Shown: positions 33,151-42,791, numbered from the stretch's first letter. The stretch is DNA of 64,000 nucleotides from JACQAP01 sp965233135 (GCA_965233135.1 CBDDRM010000010.1:7594-71593), one strand, 5' to 3'. A program made the numbers and translations. The notes: a model not told the origin generated them from the letters alone.

Positions 33151-34134
33151 ATGGATATCGACACACCTTATGCAGGATTAACCCCGGATGTCATTTTGAA
33201 TGCCGTCGATTCCGTGGGATTGCGCACCGATGGACGCCTGGCTGCGCTGAACAGTTACGAGAACCGGGTATATCAAGTCGGCATCGAGGATGCTTTGCCG
33301 ATCATCGCCAAGTTTTACCGCCCGGCGCGCTGGTCGGATGCGCAAATTCTGGAGGAGCATGCGTTTACCCGAGAACTCGCCACTCGCGAAATCCCTGCCG
33401 TTGCGCCGATGAGCGTCGGCCATTCGACCTTGCATGCCTTTGCCGGATTCAGCTTTGCGCTCTATGCGCGTCGCGGCGGTCGCGCTCCCGAGCTCGACGA
33501 TCCAGACACCCTGGAATGGCTTGGGCGCTTCATCGGCCGCATCCACGCCGTGGGAGCCATCGAACCGTTCCTGCACCGCCCGGCGCTGGACATTGCCGGT
33601 TTCGGGGACGACTCAAGAAACTATTTGATGCAAGGAGACTGGATCCCCGGGGATCTGCATGTTGCCTATGGCAGCGTGCTGGATCAGGCGTTGGCGGGGG
33701 TGCGCGAGTGTTTCAAGCGCGCGGGCCCGGTTAGAAGCTTGCGTATGCACGGGGATTGCCATCCCGGCAATGTTCTCTGGACCAGCGATGGGCCGCATTT
33801 CGTCGATTTTGACGATGCGCGGATGGGACCGGCCGTACAGGATTTATGGATGTTGCTATCTGGTGACCGTGCAGCCATGACGCGCCAGCTCTTCGATGTG
33901 CTCGCCGGATATGAGGACTTTGCTGATTTCGATCGCCGCGAACTGGAGTTGATCGAAGGATTGCGCACCTTGCGCCTGATTCACTACTCCGCCTGGCTCG
34001 CGCGGCGTTGGAACGATCCGGCTTTTCCCGCGGCCTTCCCCTGGTTCCATACCACGAAATATTGGCAGGACCAAATCTTGCAGCTACGTGAACAAGTCGC
34101 CGCCATGCAGGAGCCCTCCCTCGGACCGCTATAG
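33151..34134 (+). CDS. srkA: Stress response kinase SrkA (RdoA/YihE family)
   Basis: A 327-residue aminoglycoside-phosphotransferase-like Ser/Thr kinase. Seen: the nucleotide-binding N-lobe with NSYENRVYQVG and IIAKFYRPARW, the catalytic loop MHGDCHPGNVLW and the metal site FVDFDDARMGPAVQDLW. In Escherichia coli the family counters stress-induced death downstream of Cpx signalling. Here dsbA is not adjacent. ATG 33151 is chosen at the conserved N-terminus; an in-frame ATG at 33109 is less likely. Confidence 0.9.
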   Translation: MDIDTPYAGLTPDVILNAVDSVGLRTDGRLAALNSYENRVYQVGIEDALPIIAKFYRPARWSDAQILEEHAFTRELATREIPAVAPMSVGHSTLHAFAGFSFALYARRGGRAPELDDPDTLEWLGRFIGRIHAVGAIEPFLHRPALDIAGFGDDSRNYLMQGDWIPGDLHVAYGSVLDQALAGVRECFKRAGPVRSLRMHGDCHPGNVLWTSDGPHFVDFDDARMGPAVQDLWMLLSGDRAAMTRQLFDVLAGYEDFADFDRRELELIEGLRTLRLIHYSAWLARRWNDPAFPAAFPWFHTTKYWQDQILQLREQVAAMQEPSLGPL

Positions 34135-34173
34135 GGTTGCCCCGGCAGCGGAGGGCGACGATACATGCTTTCC

Positions 34174-34202
34174 TTGACGCTATGTCATGGAAACTTTACA
34201 GT
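34174..34202 (+). promoter_or_regulatory. Candidate sigma-70 promoter of the PHA depolymerase gene
   Basis: TTGACG at 34174-34179 and TACAGT at 34197-34202, 17 bases apart, about 100 bases before the start codon. Found by eye only. Confidence 0.4.
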
Positions 34203-34300
34203 CCGCCATGGCCGAGCTGTAAGTTTTACAAGAAGCTACGAGAAGCTATCGGTCAGCCGGGTGTTGTGGTCCGGTGTGACCTTCTTCGAGAAGGGGCGCG

Positions 34301-35554
34301 ATGATCTATCAGCTGCACGAATTTCATAAAACAGTGATGGCGCCGGCCGTAGCATGGGCCGATATCTCCCGGCATCTCTTCACCAACCCGCTCAGTCCTC
34401 TGGCTTACTCCCCAGCGTCGCGCACCATAGCCGCGAACAGCGAAATGTTCGTGCGCCTGTTGCGGCGATATCCGAAACCCCAGTGGGGAATCGAGGAAAC
34501 ACTGCTCAATGGCGAACGCGTCGAGGTCATCCGCGAAGTCGTCGTCGACAAGCCGTTCTGTCAGCTGTTGCATTTCCGCAAAGCCGTCGCTGCCCCACAA
34601 CCGAAATTGTTGATCGTTGCGCCTTTATCGGGGCACTTTGCGACACTGCTACGGGATACCGTGCGCACGGCGCTGGTCGATCATGATGTCTGGATAACGG
34701 ACTGGGTCGACGCCAAGATGGTGCCTCTGGCCAAGGGTCCGTTCCTGCTCGACGATTACGTCGACTACATCCGCGAGTTCATCCGGTTCCTGTCGCCGGA
34801 ATTGAATGTCATGTCGGTCTGCCAGCCCACGGTGCCCGTGCTCGGGGCAGTGTCGCTGATGGCCGCTGAAAACGATCCTGCCGTGCCCAAAGCCATGATC
34901 ATGATGGGCGGTCCGATCGATACCCGCCGCAATCCCACTTCGGTGAATGACTTTGCATCGGGTCGTCCGCATTCCTGGTTCTCCAACCGCGTCATCATGC
35001 GCGTGCCCGCAAACTATCCGGGTTTCATGCGCAAGGTCTATCCCGGGTTCCTGCAACACGCGAGTTTCCTGGCGATGAATCCCGATCGACACATGGATGC
35101 GCACAAGCAGTTCTACAACCACATGGTGCGCGGCGACGGCGACAGCGCGGACGCGCATCGCAAGTTCTACGATGAATACAACGCGGTGCTGGATATGCCG
35201 GCGGAGTATTACCTCGATACCATCAAGGTTGTGTTCCAGGAGTTTCAACTACCAAAGGGAAAGTGGTCGGTGCGCGGCAAACCGGTGCGTCCGGATGCAA
35301 TTCGCAAAACCGCGTTGTTCACCATTGAAGGCGAACTCGACGACATTTCCGGCAACGGCCAGACCGAGGCCGCACAAACCTTGTGCCGGAATATTCCCGC
35401 GGAGAAACGCAAGCATCTGTTGGCCAAAGGCCTCGGCCATTACGGCATCTTCAGCGGACGCAAGTTTCGCGAAACGGTCTATCCCCAGATTCGATCCTTC
35501 ATTCGTCTCGTGGCGCAGCGCGACAGCGACCTGAAGCTGGTGCGCGTCAAGTAA
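34301..35554 (+). CDS. phaZ: Intracellular polyhydroxyalkanoate depolymerase
   Basis: A 417-residue depolymerase that mobilises stored polyhydroxybutyrate. It starts MIYQLHEFHKTVMAPAV as in the PhaZ family. The nucleophile is Cys174 (SVCQPTVP), not Ser, as in the intracellular Cupriavidus enzyme; the acid is in EGELDDISG and the His in GLGHYGIFSG. No signal peptide, which fits a cytoplasmic granule enzyme. Its presence implies PHB storage; the synthase genes are outside the window. GAAGGGG precedes the start. Confidence 0.93.
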   Translation: MIYQLHEFHKTVMAPAVAWADISRHLFTNPLSPLAYSPASRTIAANSEMFVRLLRRYPKPQWGIEETLLNGERVEVIREVVVDKPFCQLLHFRKAVAAPQPKLLIVAPLSGHFATLLRDTVRTALVDHDVWITDWVDAKMVPLAKGPFLLDDYVDYIREFIRFLSPELNVMSVCQPTVPVLGAVSLMAAENDPAVPKAMIMMGGPIDTRRNPTSVNDFASGRPHSWFSNRVIMRVPANYPGFMRKVYPGFLQHASFLAMNPDRHMDAHKQFYNHMVRGDGDSADAHRKFYDEYNAVLDMPAEYYLDTIKVVFQEFQLPKGKWSVRGKPVRPDAIRKTALFTIEGELDDISGNGQTEAAQTLCRNIPAEKRKHLLAKGLGHYGIFSGRKFRETVYPQIRSFIRLVAQRDSDLKLVRVK

Positions 35555-35577
35555 CATCTCCGCGTCCAAAGCGCCGC

Positions 35578-35597
35578 CCATTGCCAAAAAGCAATGG
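35578..35597. repeat. Hairpin downstream of phaZ
   Basis: Perfect stem CCATTGC/GCAATGG with a 6-base loop, 24 bases after the phaZ stop. A run of six T comes only 12 bases later, so it is not a classic terminator, but it is the only hairpin between phaZ and the next gene. Confidence 0.4.
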
Positions 35598-35695
35598 CCG
35601 CGCGCACCTTTTTTGTCCTAAGATCGTGGCAGTGAAACGCTGGGCGTCAGCGCATTCGTGCCGCATGCGGCGCACATAACGGAAACCGAAGAAAA

Positions 35696-36658
35696 ATGAG
35701 AATCTTGCTCCTTACGCTGCTTTTCTGCCTCGCGTCGCCATCCACCGCCGTGCAGGCTCAGGGCTTTCCGTCCCGGCCCATCACGCTGATCGTTCCGTGG
35801 GGCGCCGGGGGCGGTACGGACGCGGTAGCGCGCATGATTGCGGCGTTGCTGGAAAAGGATCTGGCGCAGCCCGTCAATGTCGTCAACCGCACGGGAGGCA
35901 GCGGCGTCGTGGGTCACCAGGCGATTGCCACGGCGGCGCCAGATGGATACACCCTTGGACTGCTGACCGCCGAGATCACCATGATGCATCATCAGGGCCT
36001 GACCAAACTCGATGGGGCAAGCTACACTCCGCTCGGATTGGTCAATGTGGACCCTGCTGCGATCCAGGTCAGGGCCGACTCCGAGTACAAGTCCCTGCCG
36101 CAATTGATCGAGGCTATACGCAAACATCCTGGCAAGTTGAAGGCTTCAGGCACCGCGCGCGGCGGTTCATGGCACGTCTATTTGTATGGGCTGCTAGCGG
36201 AGATGAAAATCAAGCCCACCAGTGTCCTCTGGGTGCCCAGCATCAGTAACGCTGCCGCGCTGCAGGAACTGGCGGCTGGGGGCATAGATCTCGTATGCGG
36301 TTCCCATCCCGAAGGGCGGGCACTCATCGAAGCGGGCAAGGTTCGCAGTCTCGTAATCCTCGATTCGCAGCCCTCGTCGCTGTTTCCGAACGTGCCCACG
36401 CTGAAATCGGCCACCGGTAGCGCATGGAGCGCCGGAGTGTGGCGCGGCTTGGGGGCACCCAAGGGTCTTGAGCCAGCCATCGAAAAACGCCTGATAGCCG
36501 CCGTCAAAACGGCATTCGACAGCAAGGAATATCAGGATTTCATGGCTGCGCGCGGTTTTGGCGTGAAATATATGCCACCTCGCGAGTTTGCTGCTTTCAT
36601 GGCGAAGACCGACGCTGAAACTGGCGCGCTGATGAAGTCGGTGGGATTGGCGAGGTGA
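35696..36658 (+). CDS. Tripartite tricarboxylate transporter substrate-binding protein (TctC/Bug)
   Basis: A 320-residue periplasmic binding protein of the Bug family. Residues 1-22 are a signal peptide ending VQAQ; then FPSRPITLIVPWGAGGGTDAVARM, the classic family start that cradles the carboxylate ligand, NRTGGSGVVGHQAI and AAPDGYTLGL. It captures an organic anion and delivers it to the TctAB permease encoded immediately downstream. Ligands known for the family include citrate, aromatic acids and nicotinate; none can be chosen here. Confidence 0.93.
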   Translation: MRILLLTLLFCLASPSTAVQAQGFPSRPITLIVPWGAGGGTDAVARMIAALLEKDLAQPVNVVNRTGGSGVVGHQAIATAAPDGYTLGLLTAEITMMHHQGLTKLDGASYTPLGLVNVDPAAIQVRADSEYKSLPQLIEAIRKHPGKLKASGTARGGSWHVYLYGLLAEMKIKPTSVLWVPSISNAAALQELAAGGIDLVCGSHPEGRALIEAGKVRSLVILDSQPSSLFPNVPTLKSATGSAWSAGVWRGLGAPKGLEPAIEKRLIAAVKTAFDSKEYQDFMAARGFGVKYMPPREFAAFMAKTDAETGALMKSVGLAR

Positions 36659-36748
36659 CGGTTGCAACAACCGTGAGTCGGGTCACCGCACAAAGGTTGG
36701 TTGGTCTGCTTGCCGCTGGAGCCGTCGCGATCGCGCGTTAGCTGCTTC

Positions 36749-37222
36749 ATGAAAATCCACGATGCCTTCGCCGGCGTGCTGCTGGTGCTATTCGCCGCGA
36801 TCACGCTCTGGAGCACGCGCGCTTTTCCGGTCATTCCGGGCGATCCGGTCGGTCCGGCACTGTTTCCCCGCATTGTCGCCATCGGCATGCTGGTTTGCGG
36901 CGTCATGCTCATGGTGCTTGGCGCCAAACGCGACAAGGGGAGGGTGTGGGTGACGATGCCGGATTGGCTTCGCGCGCCGCGCCAAGTCGCGGGTTTTGCA
37001 ATCGTGGTCTGCGGATTGCTGGGTTTTTATTTTTTTCTCGACCGGCTGGGTTTTCTGGTCTGTGCCGTACTGCTGCTGGCGGCGCTCCTGCTGGTACTGC
37101 GCGTGCGGTTGTGGGCCATTCCCGTTGTCGCAATCGGCGTCTCGCTGCTGATCCACGTCATATTCTACAAAGGACTGGGCGTGCCGTTGCCGTGGGGCGT
37201 GCTTGCCCCGTGGGCCTGGTAA
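36749..37222 (+). CDS. TctB-family small membrane subunit
   Basis: A 157-residue four-helix membrane protein (helices about 8-26, 38-56, 78-95 and 100-135 as two) with the TctB start DAFAGVLLVLFAAITLW and PVIPGDPVGPALFPRIVAIGM. It is the small subunit of the tripartite tricarboxylate transporter. ATG 36749 is the family start; the upstream frame is non-conserved. It ends 7 bases before tctA. Confidence 0.9.
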   Translation: MKIHDAFAGVLLVLFAAITLWSTRAFPVIPGDPVGPALFPRIVAIGMLVCGVMLMVLGAKRDKGRVWVTMPDWLRAPRQVAGFAIVVCGLLGFYFFLDRLGFLVCAVLLLAALLLVLRVRLWAIPVVAIGVSLLIHVIFYKGLGVPLPWGVLAPWAW

Positions 37223-37229
37223 CGCTGCC

Positions 37230-38714
37230 GTGGATCACGTCGTGCTGGCTTTCGCGCTGATCCTCGATCCTTATGTGCTGACGGTCATAGTTGCGTCCGC
37301 ATTCTATGGGCTTTTCGTCGGCGCGATTCCCGGCCTGACGGCGACCATGGCCACGGCACTGCTGGTACCGGTGACGTTCTTCATGCCGTCCGTTCCGGCC
37401 GTTGCCGCGATCGTGACGGCCTCGGCGATGGCGATTTTCGCAGGAGACATTCCCGGCGCGCTGCTGCGCATACCGGGCACACCGGCCTCGGCCGCATATT
37501 GCGACGAGGCGTATGCCATGACGCGCAAGGGACAGGCCGAACTGGTGCTGGGAGCCGGGCTGGTGTTTTCCGTGATCGGTGGCATTTTTGGCACGATCGT
37601 GCTGGTGACTACGGCGCCGTTGCTCGCGGACGTCGCGCTCAATTTCAGTTCCTACGAATATTTCTGGCTGGTCCTGCTGGGCCTGACCTGCGCGATCGTC
37701 ATTGCGTCGGATAATTTGCTCAAAGGCGCAGTGTCCTTGCTGATCGGGTTGCTGATTGCCACAGTCGGCATGGAGAATCCGGCAGCGTACCCGCGCTTTA
37801 CGTTCGAGAGCCCCGACTTGATGGGCGGCCTCTCGCTGATCCCGATGATGGTGGGCCTGTTTGCGGTGTCGGAAGTCCTGCGCTACGTAACTTCGATCGA
37901 ACGGCCGTTGCACCTTGCGCAGGACAAGCTGGGAAGCATATTCCGAGGGCAGTGGGCATTGATCAGGAAATACCCGGTGCAGGCGTTGCGCGGCAGCAGT
38001 CTCGGCACACTCATCGGCGCACTGCCCGGAGCGGGAGCAGATATCGCAGCCTGGATGGCTTACGCGATGTCGAAGAAATTTTCGCGCGAGCCGCAGAAGT
38101 TCGGGACCGGACATCCAGAAGGCGTGGTCGAAAGCGGTGCGGCGAACAACAGCGCGCTGTCCGGCGCGTGGATTCCGGCGCTGGTGTTCGCAATTCCCGG
38201 TGATTCCATCACGGCAATCGCCATCGGTGTGCTCTACATGAAGAACATGAACCCGGGCCCGACAATTTTTCTGAACAACCCCGAAAACATCTACGCCGTG
38301 TTCATCGTTTTCTTCCTTGCCAATCTCCTGATGTTGCCGCTGGGCGCGCTTGCAATCAAAAGCTACAAACAGGTTCTCAAGGTGTCGCGTTCGATTCTCA
38401 TGCCGGTCATATTGGTGTTTTGCGCAGTCGGGGCGTTCGCGATCAACAATACGCCTTTCGATATCGCAGTGATGCTTGGCTTCGGAGTTCTGGCATTTTT
38501 CCTGGAGGCAAACCGCTTCCCGGTCGCGCCGGTGGTCCTGGGCGCCGTTCTCGGTCATATGCTCGAGGAAAATTTCATCACCTCGATGCTCAAGGCCGAC
38601 GGTGACTGGACCGCGTTTGTGTCGCGGCCCATCGCGGGCACCCTGGGTGCCATCACCCTTATTGTCTGGCTGGCACCGGCGGCCATTGCGCTGCTACGCC
38701 GCAGGACCCACTAA
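37230..38714 (+). CDS. TctA-family large membrane subunit
   Basis: A 494-residue membrane protein with about 11-12 helices. Signature motifs: FVGAIPGLTATMATALLVP, GDIPGALLRIPGTPASAA, GSSLGTLIGALPGAGADIAAW and AANNSALSGAWIPALVFAIPGDSITAIAIG, each cut across the usual loops. It forms the transport channel of the TTT system with the TctB-like protein and is driven by a cation gradient. GTG 37230 is the likely start; TTG 37203 overlaps tctB. Confidence 0.93.
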   Translation: MDHVVLAFALILDPYVLTVIVASAFYGLFVGAIPGLTATMATALLVPVTFFMPSVPAVAAIVTASAMAIFAGDIPGALLRIPGTPASAAYCDEAYAMTRKGQAELVLGAGLVFSVIGGIFGTIVLVTTAPLLADVALNFSSYEYFWLVLLGLTCAIVIASDNLLKGAVSLLIGLLIATVGMENPAAYPRFTFESPDLMGGLSLIPMMVGLFAVSEVLRYVTSIERPLHLAQDKLGSIFRGQWALIRKYPVQALRGSSLGTLIGALPGAGADIAAWMAYAMSKKFSREPQKFGTGHPEGVVESGAANNSALSGAWIPALVFAIPGDSITAIAIGVLYMKNMNPGPTIFLNNPENIYAVFIVFFLANLLMLPLGALAIKSYKQVLKVSRSILMPVILVFCAVGAFAINNTPFDIAVMLGFGVLAFFLEANRFPVAPVVLGAVLGHMLEENFITSMLKADGDWTAFVSRPIAGTLGAITLIVWLAPAAIALLRRRTH

Positions 38715-38722
38715 TTGCGCCT

Positions 38723-39472
38723 ATGGAACCCATCAAACGTACTTTCAGCAATTTTCTGCATGGCCGGACCGCACTCGTGACCGGCGGCACCAGCGGCATC
38801 GGTGCCGCCATCGGCCGCGGACTGGCGGCTGCAGGCGCCCGGGTGACGGTGACCGGCGTGAGCGAGCCGGAAGTCGAGAGCGCGAAAATGCATGATGAAT
38901 TCGGCGACCAGCGGGCCGTACTTCTCGATGTGCGCGATGCCGCAGCGGTGCAAGCGGTGATCGCGGGCTTCGATCGGTTGGACATACTGGTGAATTGCGC
39001 AGGCGCCATTCGCCGGACTGCAGAGCACGAACCGGAAATCTTCCAGCAAATCGTTGACATCAATCTCAATGGCAGCATGCGCTGCTGTGCAGCAGCAAGG
39101 CCACTGTTGCACAAGACCGGCGGCGCAATCGTCAACATAGCCTCGATGCTGTCCTTTTTCGGCGGCGGACTCGTGCCCGGATATGCCGCCAGCAAGGGCG
39201 GCATCGCGCAACTGACCAAGTCACTGGCGATCGCATATGCCCCTGATACAATACGCGTGAATGCGGTCGCGCCAGGCTGGATTGCCACGCCGCTGACCCA
39301 GGCACTTCAGGACGACCCTTCTCGCAGTCAACCCATAATGGATCGAACGCCAATGAAACGTTGGGGCCGTCCTGAGGATATTGCCGGCGCGGTCGTATTT
39401 TTGTGTTCGCCAGCGGCGGCTTTCATCACTGGAGCGATTTTGCCGGTGGATGGCGGATACCTCATTTCGTGA
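38723..39472 (+). CDS. SDR family oxidoreductase
   Basis: A 249-residue classical short-chain dehydrogenase: cofactor loop TGGTSGIG (13-20 region), NCAG, catalytic Ser in VNIASMLSFFGGG, Tyr and Lys in GYAASKGG, and the C-terminal PVDGGY. Eight bases after tctA, so probably co-transcribed with the transporter and acting on its substrate or an early product. It is one of four SDRs within 8 kb; the specific reaction is unknown. Confidence 0.9.
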   Translation: MEPIKRTFSNFLHGRTALVTGGTSGIGAAIGRGLAAAGARVTVTGVSEPEVESAKMHDEFGDQRAVLLDVRDAAAVQAVIAGFDRLDILVNCAGAIRRTAEHEPEIFQQIVDINLNGSMRCCAAARPLLHKTGGAIVNIASMLSFFGGGLVPGYAASKGGIAQLTKSLAIAYAPDTIRVNAVAPGWIATPLTQALQDDPSRSQPIMDRTPMKRWGRPEDIAGAVVFLCSPAAAFITGAILPVDGGYLIS

Positions 39473-39485
39473 AGCGGGGAAAACC

Positions 39486-39989
39486 ATGGATTCTTCCTTG
39501 AACCTCAATCCTCTTGCGGCGGCCGGCATGCAGCGCGAGATCGTTACCTTGGCGGTGCCCGAAGACGAGCGAGTCTGGGTGCCGCAAGCCCCCGGCGTCT
39601 GGTTTCGCCCGCTGATGCTCAACACGGTTTCGGGCGGCTGGTTCAACCTGCTGCGCGTGCGCAAGAGCGGTATCTTGTCGCGGCATCGTCATCCCATGGC
39701 GGTCTATGGGTATGTCATCAAGGGCAAATGGCGCTACCTTGAGCATGAATGGATAGCCGAGCAGGGCGGGTTCGTGTATGAGCCGCCCGGCGAAGTCCAT
39801 ACTTTGGTCGTGGACGAACCCGTCGAAGAAATGATCACGATGTTCAATGTCAACGGCGCCATGATCTATGTCGATGAGCAGGGTGCTACCGTCGGTTACG
39901 AAGACGTGTTCACGAAGATCGAATTGTGCCGAAAGCACTACGGGCAGGTCGGGCTGGGCGCCGACTACGTCAATCAATACATTCGTTGA
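39486..39989 (+). CDS. Cupin, 2,4'-dihydroxyacetophenone dioxygenase-like
   Basis: A 167-residue cupin close in length and pattern to the 2,4'-dihydroxyacetophenone dioxygenase family, which cleaves the C-C bond of that aromatic ketone with non-haem iron. Metal-site candidates: two His in LSRHRHPMAVYGYV, Glu in YLEHEW and His in GEVHTLVVDEP. The substrate need not be the same; family members include other small acid dioxygenases. ATG 39486 lies 13 bases after the SDR stop. Confidence 0.75.
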   Translation: MDSSLNLNPLAAAGMQREIVTLAVPEDERVWVPQAPGVWFRPLMLNTVSGGWFNLLRVRKSGILSRHRHPMAVYGYVIKGKWRYLEHEWIAEQGGFVYEPPGEVHTLVVDEPVEEMITMFNVNGAMIYVDEQGATVGYEDVFTKIELCRKHYGQVGLGADYVNQYIR

Positions 39990-40020
39990 TTCACAAATCA
40001 AACAATATTCGGAGGGAGAT

Positions 40021-40992
40021 ATGGCCAAGGCAGTGCGTTTCCACAAGACGGGCGGACCCGAAGTGCTGGTTTATGAAGATGTCGAGGTCGGTGATCCCGG
40101 AGCAGGCCAGGCCAGGGTTCGCAACACCGCCGTCGGGCTCAACTTCATTGATACCTACCACCGTTCCGGACTGTATCCGCTGCCTTTGCCGAGTGGTCTT
40201 GGTCTGGAAGCAGCGGGCGTAGTCGAGGCGGTGGGCGCTGGTGTCACCCATGTGAAGGCTGGCGATCGAGTGGGCTACGCCGGCGGCCCGCCGGGCGCGT
40301 ACTCGGAAGTGCGGCTGATGCCCGCCGAGAAACTCGTCAAGGTGCCTGGCGGTATCGATGACAAGCAGGTTGCAGCGATGATGCTCAAAGGCCTGACCGT
40401 GCAGTATCTGATCCGCAGCGTGTATCGGGTAGAGAAGGGAGAGACCGTGCTGTTCCATGCGGCGGCCGGTGGCGTCGGGCTGATTGCCTGCCAATGGCTA
40501 AAGGCGCTGGGTGCTACGGTAATCGGCACCGTAGGTTCGGATGAAAAAGCTAAAATCGCAAAGGCTCATGGCTGCGATCACACCATTGTTTACACCCGCG
40601 AGAATTTCGTGGAGCGCGTGGCGGACATCACCGGCGGCGCTAAAGTCCCGGTGGTATTCGACTCCGTGGGCAAAGACACTTTCGCCGGTTCGCTGGACTG
40701 CCTCAAGCCGCGCGGACTGCTTGCGGTATTCGGCAACGGCTCGGGACCGGTCACCGGCGTTGACATCAATACGCTCTCCAGAGGATCGTTCTATGTGACC
40801 CGGCCCACGCTGATGACCTACACGGCGAATCGCAAGGATCTGGAAGCGGGCGCGAAGGAACTTTTCGACGTGGTGAAAAGCGGCAAGGTCAAAATCGAGA
40901 TCAATCAAACCTACAAGCTGCAGGATGCCGCGCAGGCGCATCGGGATCTGGAATCGCGCAAGACCACCGGATCGACCGTGTTGCTGCCTTGA
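40021..40992 (+). CDS. Zinc-free quinone oxidoreductase (Qor family)
   Basis: A 323-residue medium-chain reductase lacking zinc ligands. Seen: MAKAVRFHKTGGPEVL, the NFIDTYHRSGLYPLPLPSG loop, GLEAAGVVEAVG, HAAAGGVGLIACQWLK for NADPH and GSDEKAKIA after it. It reduces quinones or enones with NADPH. Preceded by GGAGGGAG. It continues the same-strand catabolic series; upstream ORF extension overlaps the cupin and is rejected. Confidence 0.9.
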   Translation: MAKAVRFHKTGGPEVLVYEDVEVGDPGAGQARVRNTAVGLNFIDTYHRSGLYPLPLPSGLGLEAAGVVEAVGAGVTHVKAGDRVGYAGGPPGAYSEVRLMPAEKLVKVPGGIDDKQVAAMMLKGLTVQYLIRSVYRVEKGETVLFHAAAGGVGLIACQWLKALGATVIGTVGSDEKAKIAKAHGCDHTIVYTRENFVERVADITGGAKVPVVFDSVGKDTFAGSLDCLKPRGLLAVFGNGSGPVTGVDINTLSRGSFYVTRPTLMTYTANRKDLEAGAKELFDVVKSGKVKIEINQTYKLQDAAQAHRDLESRKTTGSTVLLP

Positions 40993-41075
40993 ATGACCGC
41001 TCGCTGAGCGCAGGAACCATCAGGACAAATGCGTGACCGGAATAACGAGCGTGCGGCTTATCGCGGGAGAGCGTG

Positions 41076-41843
41076 GTGATAGAAGATCTTAAGAATAAAG
41101 TCGTTCTGATCACAGGTGCCAGTACCGGCATCGGCGCGGCTGCCGCGATTGCTTTCGGTCAGAATGGTGCGAAGGTTGCTGTGCACTACAATAAAAGCAA
41201 ATCGGAAGCCGAGAAAGTCGCCGCACAGGTGGAAAAGGCCGGCGGCAGGGCACTGCTGGTCGCGGGCGATGTGACCGCCTCCGCGACGTGCAGGCAGATC
41301 ATCGACAAGACCGTCGCCGGCTACGGACGCATTGACGTGTTGATCAACAACGCCGGCGGCCTGGTGCAGCGCGCACCCATCGAGAGCATCACCGACGAAT
41401 TGTTCGATCAGGTCGTCAACCTGAACGTACGATCGGCCATGATTTGCACCGGCGCGGCTGCGCAGCAGATGCGCAAGCAGGGCAGCGGCGGCGCGATCAT
41501 CAACGTCACGTCGGTGGCGGCGCGCCACGGCGGCGGACCGGGCGCATCGCTGTACGCCGGATCAAAGGGGTTCATCAGCACCATCACCCATGGCCTCGCC
41601 AAGGAACTGGTCAAGGACAAGATCCGGGTCAATGCCGTGGCGCCGGGGGTGATCACGACCCCGTTCCATGATCGCTATTCCACGCCGCAGATGCTCGAAA
41701 GTTTCAAGGCCAGCATTCCGATGAATCGTCTCGGCAGCGCTGATGAATGCGCGGGCGCATTCCTGTTCCTAGCGTCCGAGCAATTGAGCGGATACATGAC
41801 GGGTCAGATTCTGGAAGTCAATGGGGGGCAGTACATGCCCTGA
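41076..41843 (+). CDS. SDR family oxidoreductase
   Basis: A 255-residue short-chain dehydrogenase: TGASTGIGAAAAIAF, NNAGG, Ser in INVTSVAARHGGG, Tyr-Lys in LYAGSKGF, and the end LEVNGGQYMP. The start is a GTG pair at 41073/41076; spacing from GGGAGA favours 41076. Similar to 3-oxoacyl-ACP reductase and glucose dehydrogenase types; substrate unknown. Confidence 0.88.
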   Translation: MIEDLKNKVVLITGASTGIGAAAAIAFGQNGAKVAVHYNKSKSEAEKVAAQVEKAGGRALLVAGDVTASATCRQIIDKTVAGYGRIDVLINNAGGLVQRAPIESITDELFDQVVNLNVRSAMICTGAAAQQMRKQGSGGAIINVTSVAARHGGGPGASLYAGSKGFISTITHGLAKELVKDKIRVNAVAPGVITTPFHDRYSTPQMLESFKASIPMNRLGSADECAGAFLFLASEQLSGYMTGQILEVNGGQYMP

Positions 41844-41980
41844 CGGAGTCAAGGCATGCGTAACGGCGGGACTGCCGTGACGTCGAAAACTGCGAACGAT
41901 CGAACGCCAATGTCAGCGAATACGACACGGCAGTTGCGATGTTTGCGATAGAAGAACAATAAACATCCGGAGGAGCCGGC

Positions 41981-42736
41981 ATGTTCAATCTGAGCGGCAA
42001 GGTCGCTCTGGTCAGCGGCGCATCGCGTGGACTGGGCTGGGCAATGGCGCAATCGCTGGCAACAGCGGGCGCCCATGTCATTCTGAATGCGCGCGATATA
42101 TCGGTGCTCAATGACCGGGTCAAGGAACTCGCGGCCGCCGGACTCAAAGGCGAGGCGGCTGCCTTCGACGTCACGGACCACGCGGCGGGCGGAGCCTGCA
42201 TCCAGGCGGCTGTTAAAAAACACGGGCGCTTCGACATCCTCGTCGCGAATGCCGGCATCCAGCATCGCAAACCCATCACTGAATTCGAAGCTACGGATTT
42301 CGAGCGCGTGGTGGCCACCAATCTGACCGCGGTATGGGCGCTTGCCAAGGAGGCCGCCAAAGTCATGATTCCCGCCCGGCGCGGCCGCATCATCATGACC
42401 GGTTCGGTCAGCGCCATTCTCGCGCGGCCCACTATTTCCGCCTATATCGCCAGCAAGGGGGCGGTGCACGCGCTCACACGCGAGTTGGCCATGGAACTTG
42501 CCCCGCACAATGTCACGGTCAACGCCATCGCGCCCGGTTATTTCGCCACCGAGATGAACACCGCACTGATCCAGAACAAGGAGTTCAACGACTGGGTGTG
42601 CAAGCGCACGCCGGCGGGCCGCTGGGGCCAACTCAATGAGATCGGCCCGGTTGCCGTTTTTCTGGCCTCAGATGAAGCGTCCTTTGTAAATGGACATATC
42701 CTGGTGACGGACGGAGCTTTTTCAGCAGCAATGTGA
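41981..42736 (+). CDS. SDR family oxidoreductase (gluconate 5-dehydrogenase-like)
   Basis: A 251-residue short-chain dehydrogenase: MFNLSGKVALVSGASRGLG, NAGIQHRKPI (typical of 5-keto-gluconate reductase-type SDRs), Ser in IIMTGSVSA, Tyr-Lys in AYIASKGAV, and the end VTDGAFSAAM. ATCCGGAGGAG precedes ATG 41981. The gluconate 5-dehydrogenase-like motif hints at a hydroxy-acid or sugar-acid substrate, an inference only. Confidence 0.88.
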   Translation: MFNLSGKVALVSGASRGLGWAMAQSLATAGAHVILNARDISVLNDRVKELAAAGLKGEAAAFDVTDHAAGGACIQAAVKKHGRFDILVANAGIQHRKPITEFEATDFERVVATNLTAVWALAKEAAKVMIPARRGRIIMTGSVSAILARPTISAYIASKGAVHALTRELAMELAPHNVTVNAIAPGYFATEMNTALIQNKEFNDWVCKRTPAGRWGQLNEIGPVAVFLASDEASFVNGHILVTDGAFSAAM

Positions 42737-42791
42737 GCAGATCGTGAATGTCGACAAACAGGAGTCGTTTAACCATGAGTGACACTTGCCA

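Noticed and set aside
37158..38558. Minus-strand open frame of 466 codons opposite the TctA gene
   Set aside because: Shadow of a strongly supported membrane protein gene; composition is Gln/Arg/His rich without any recognisable motif.
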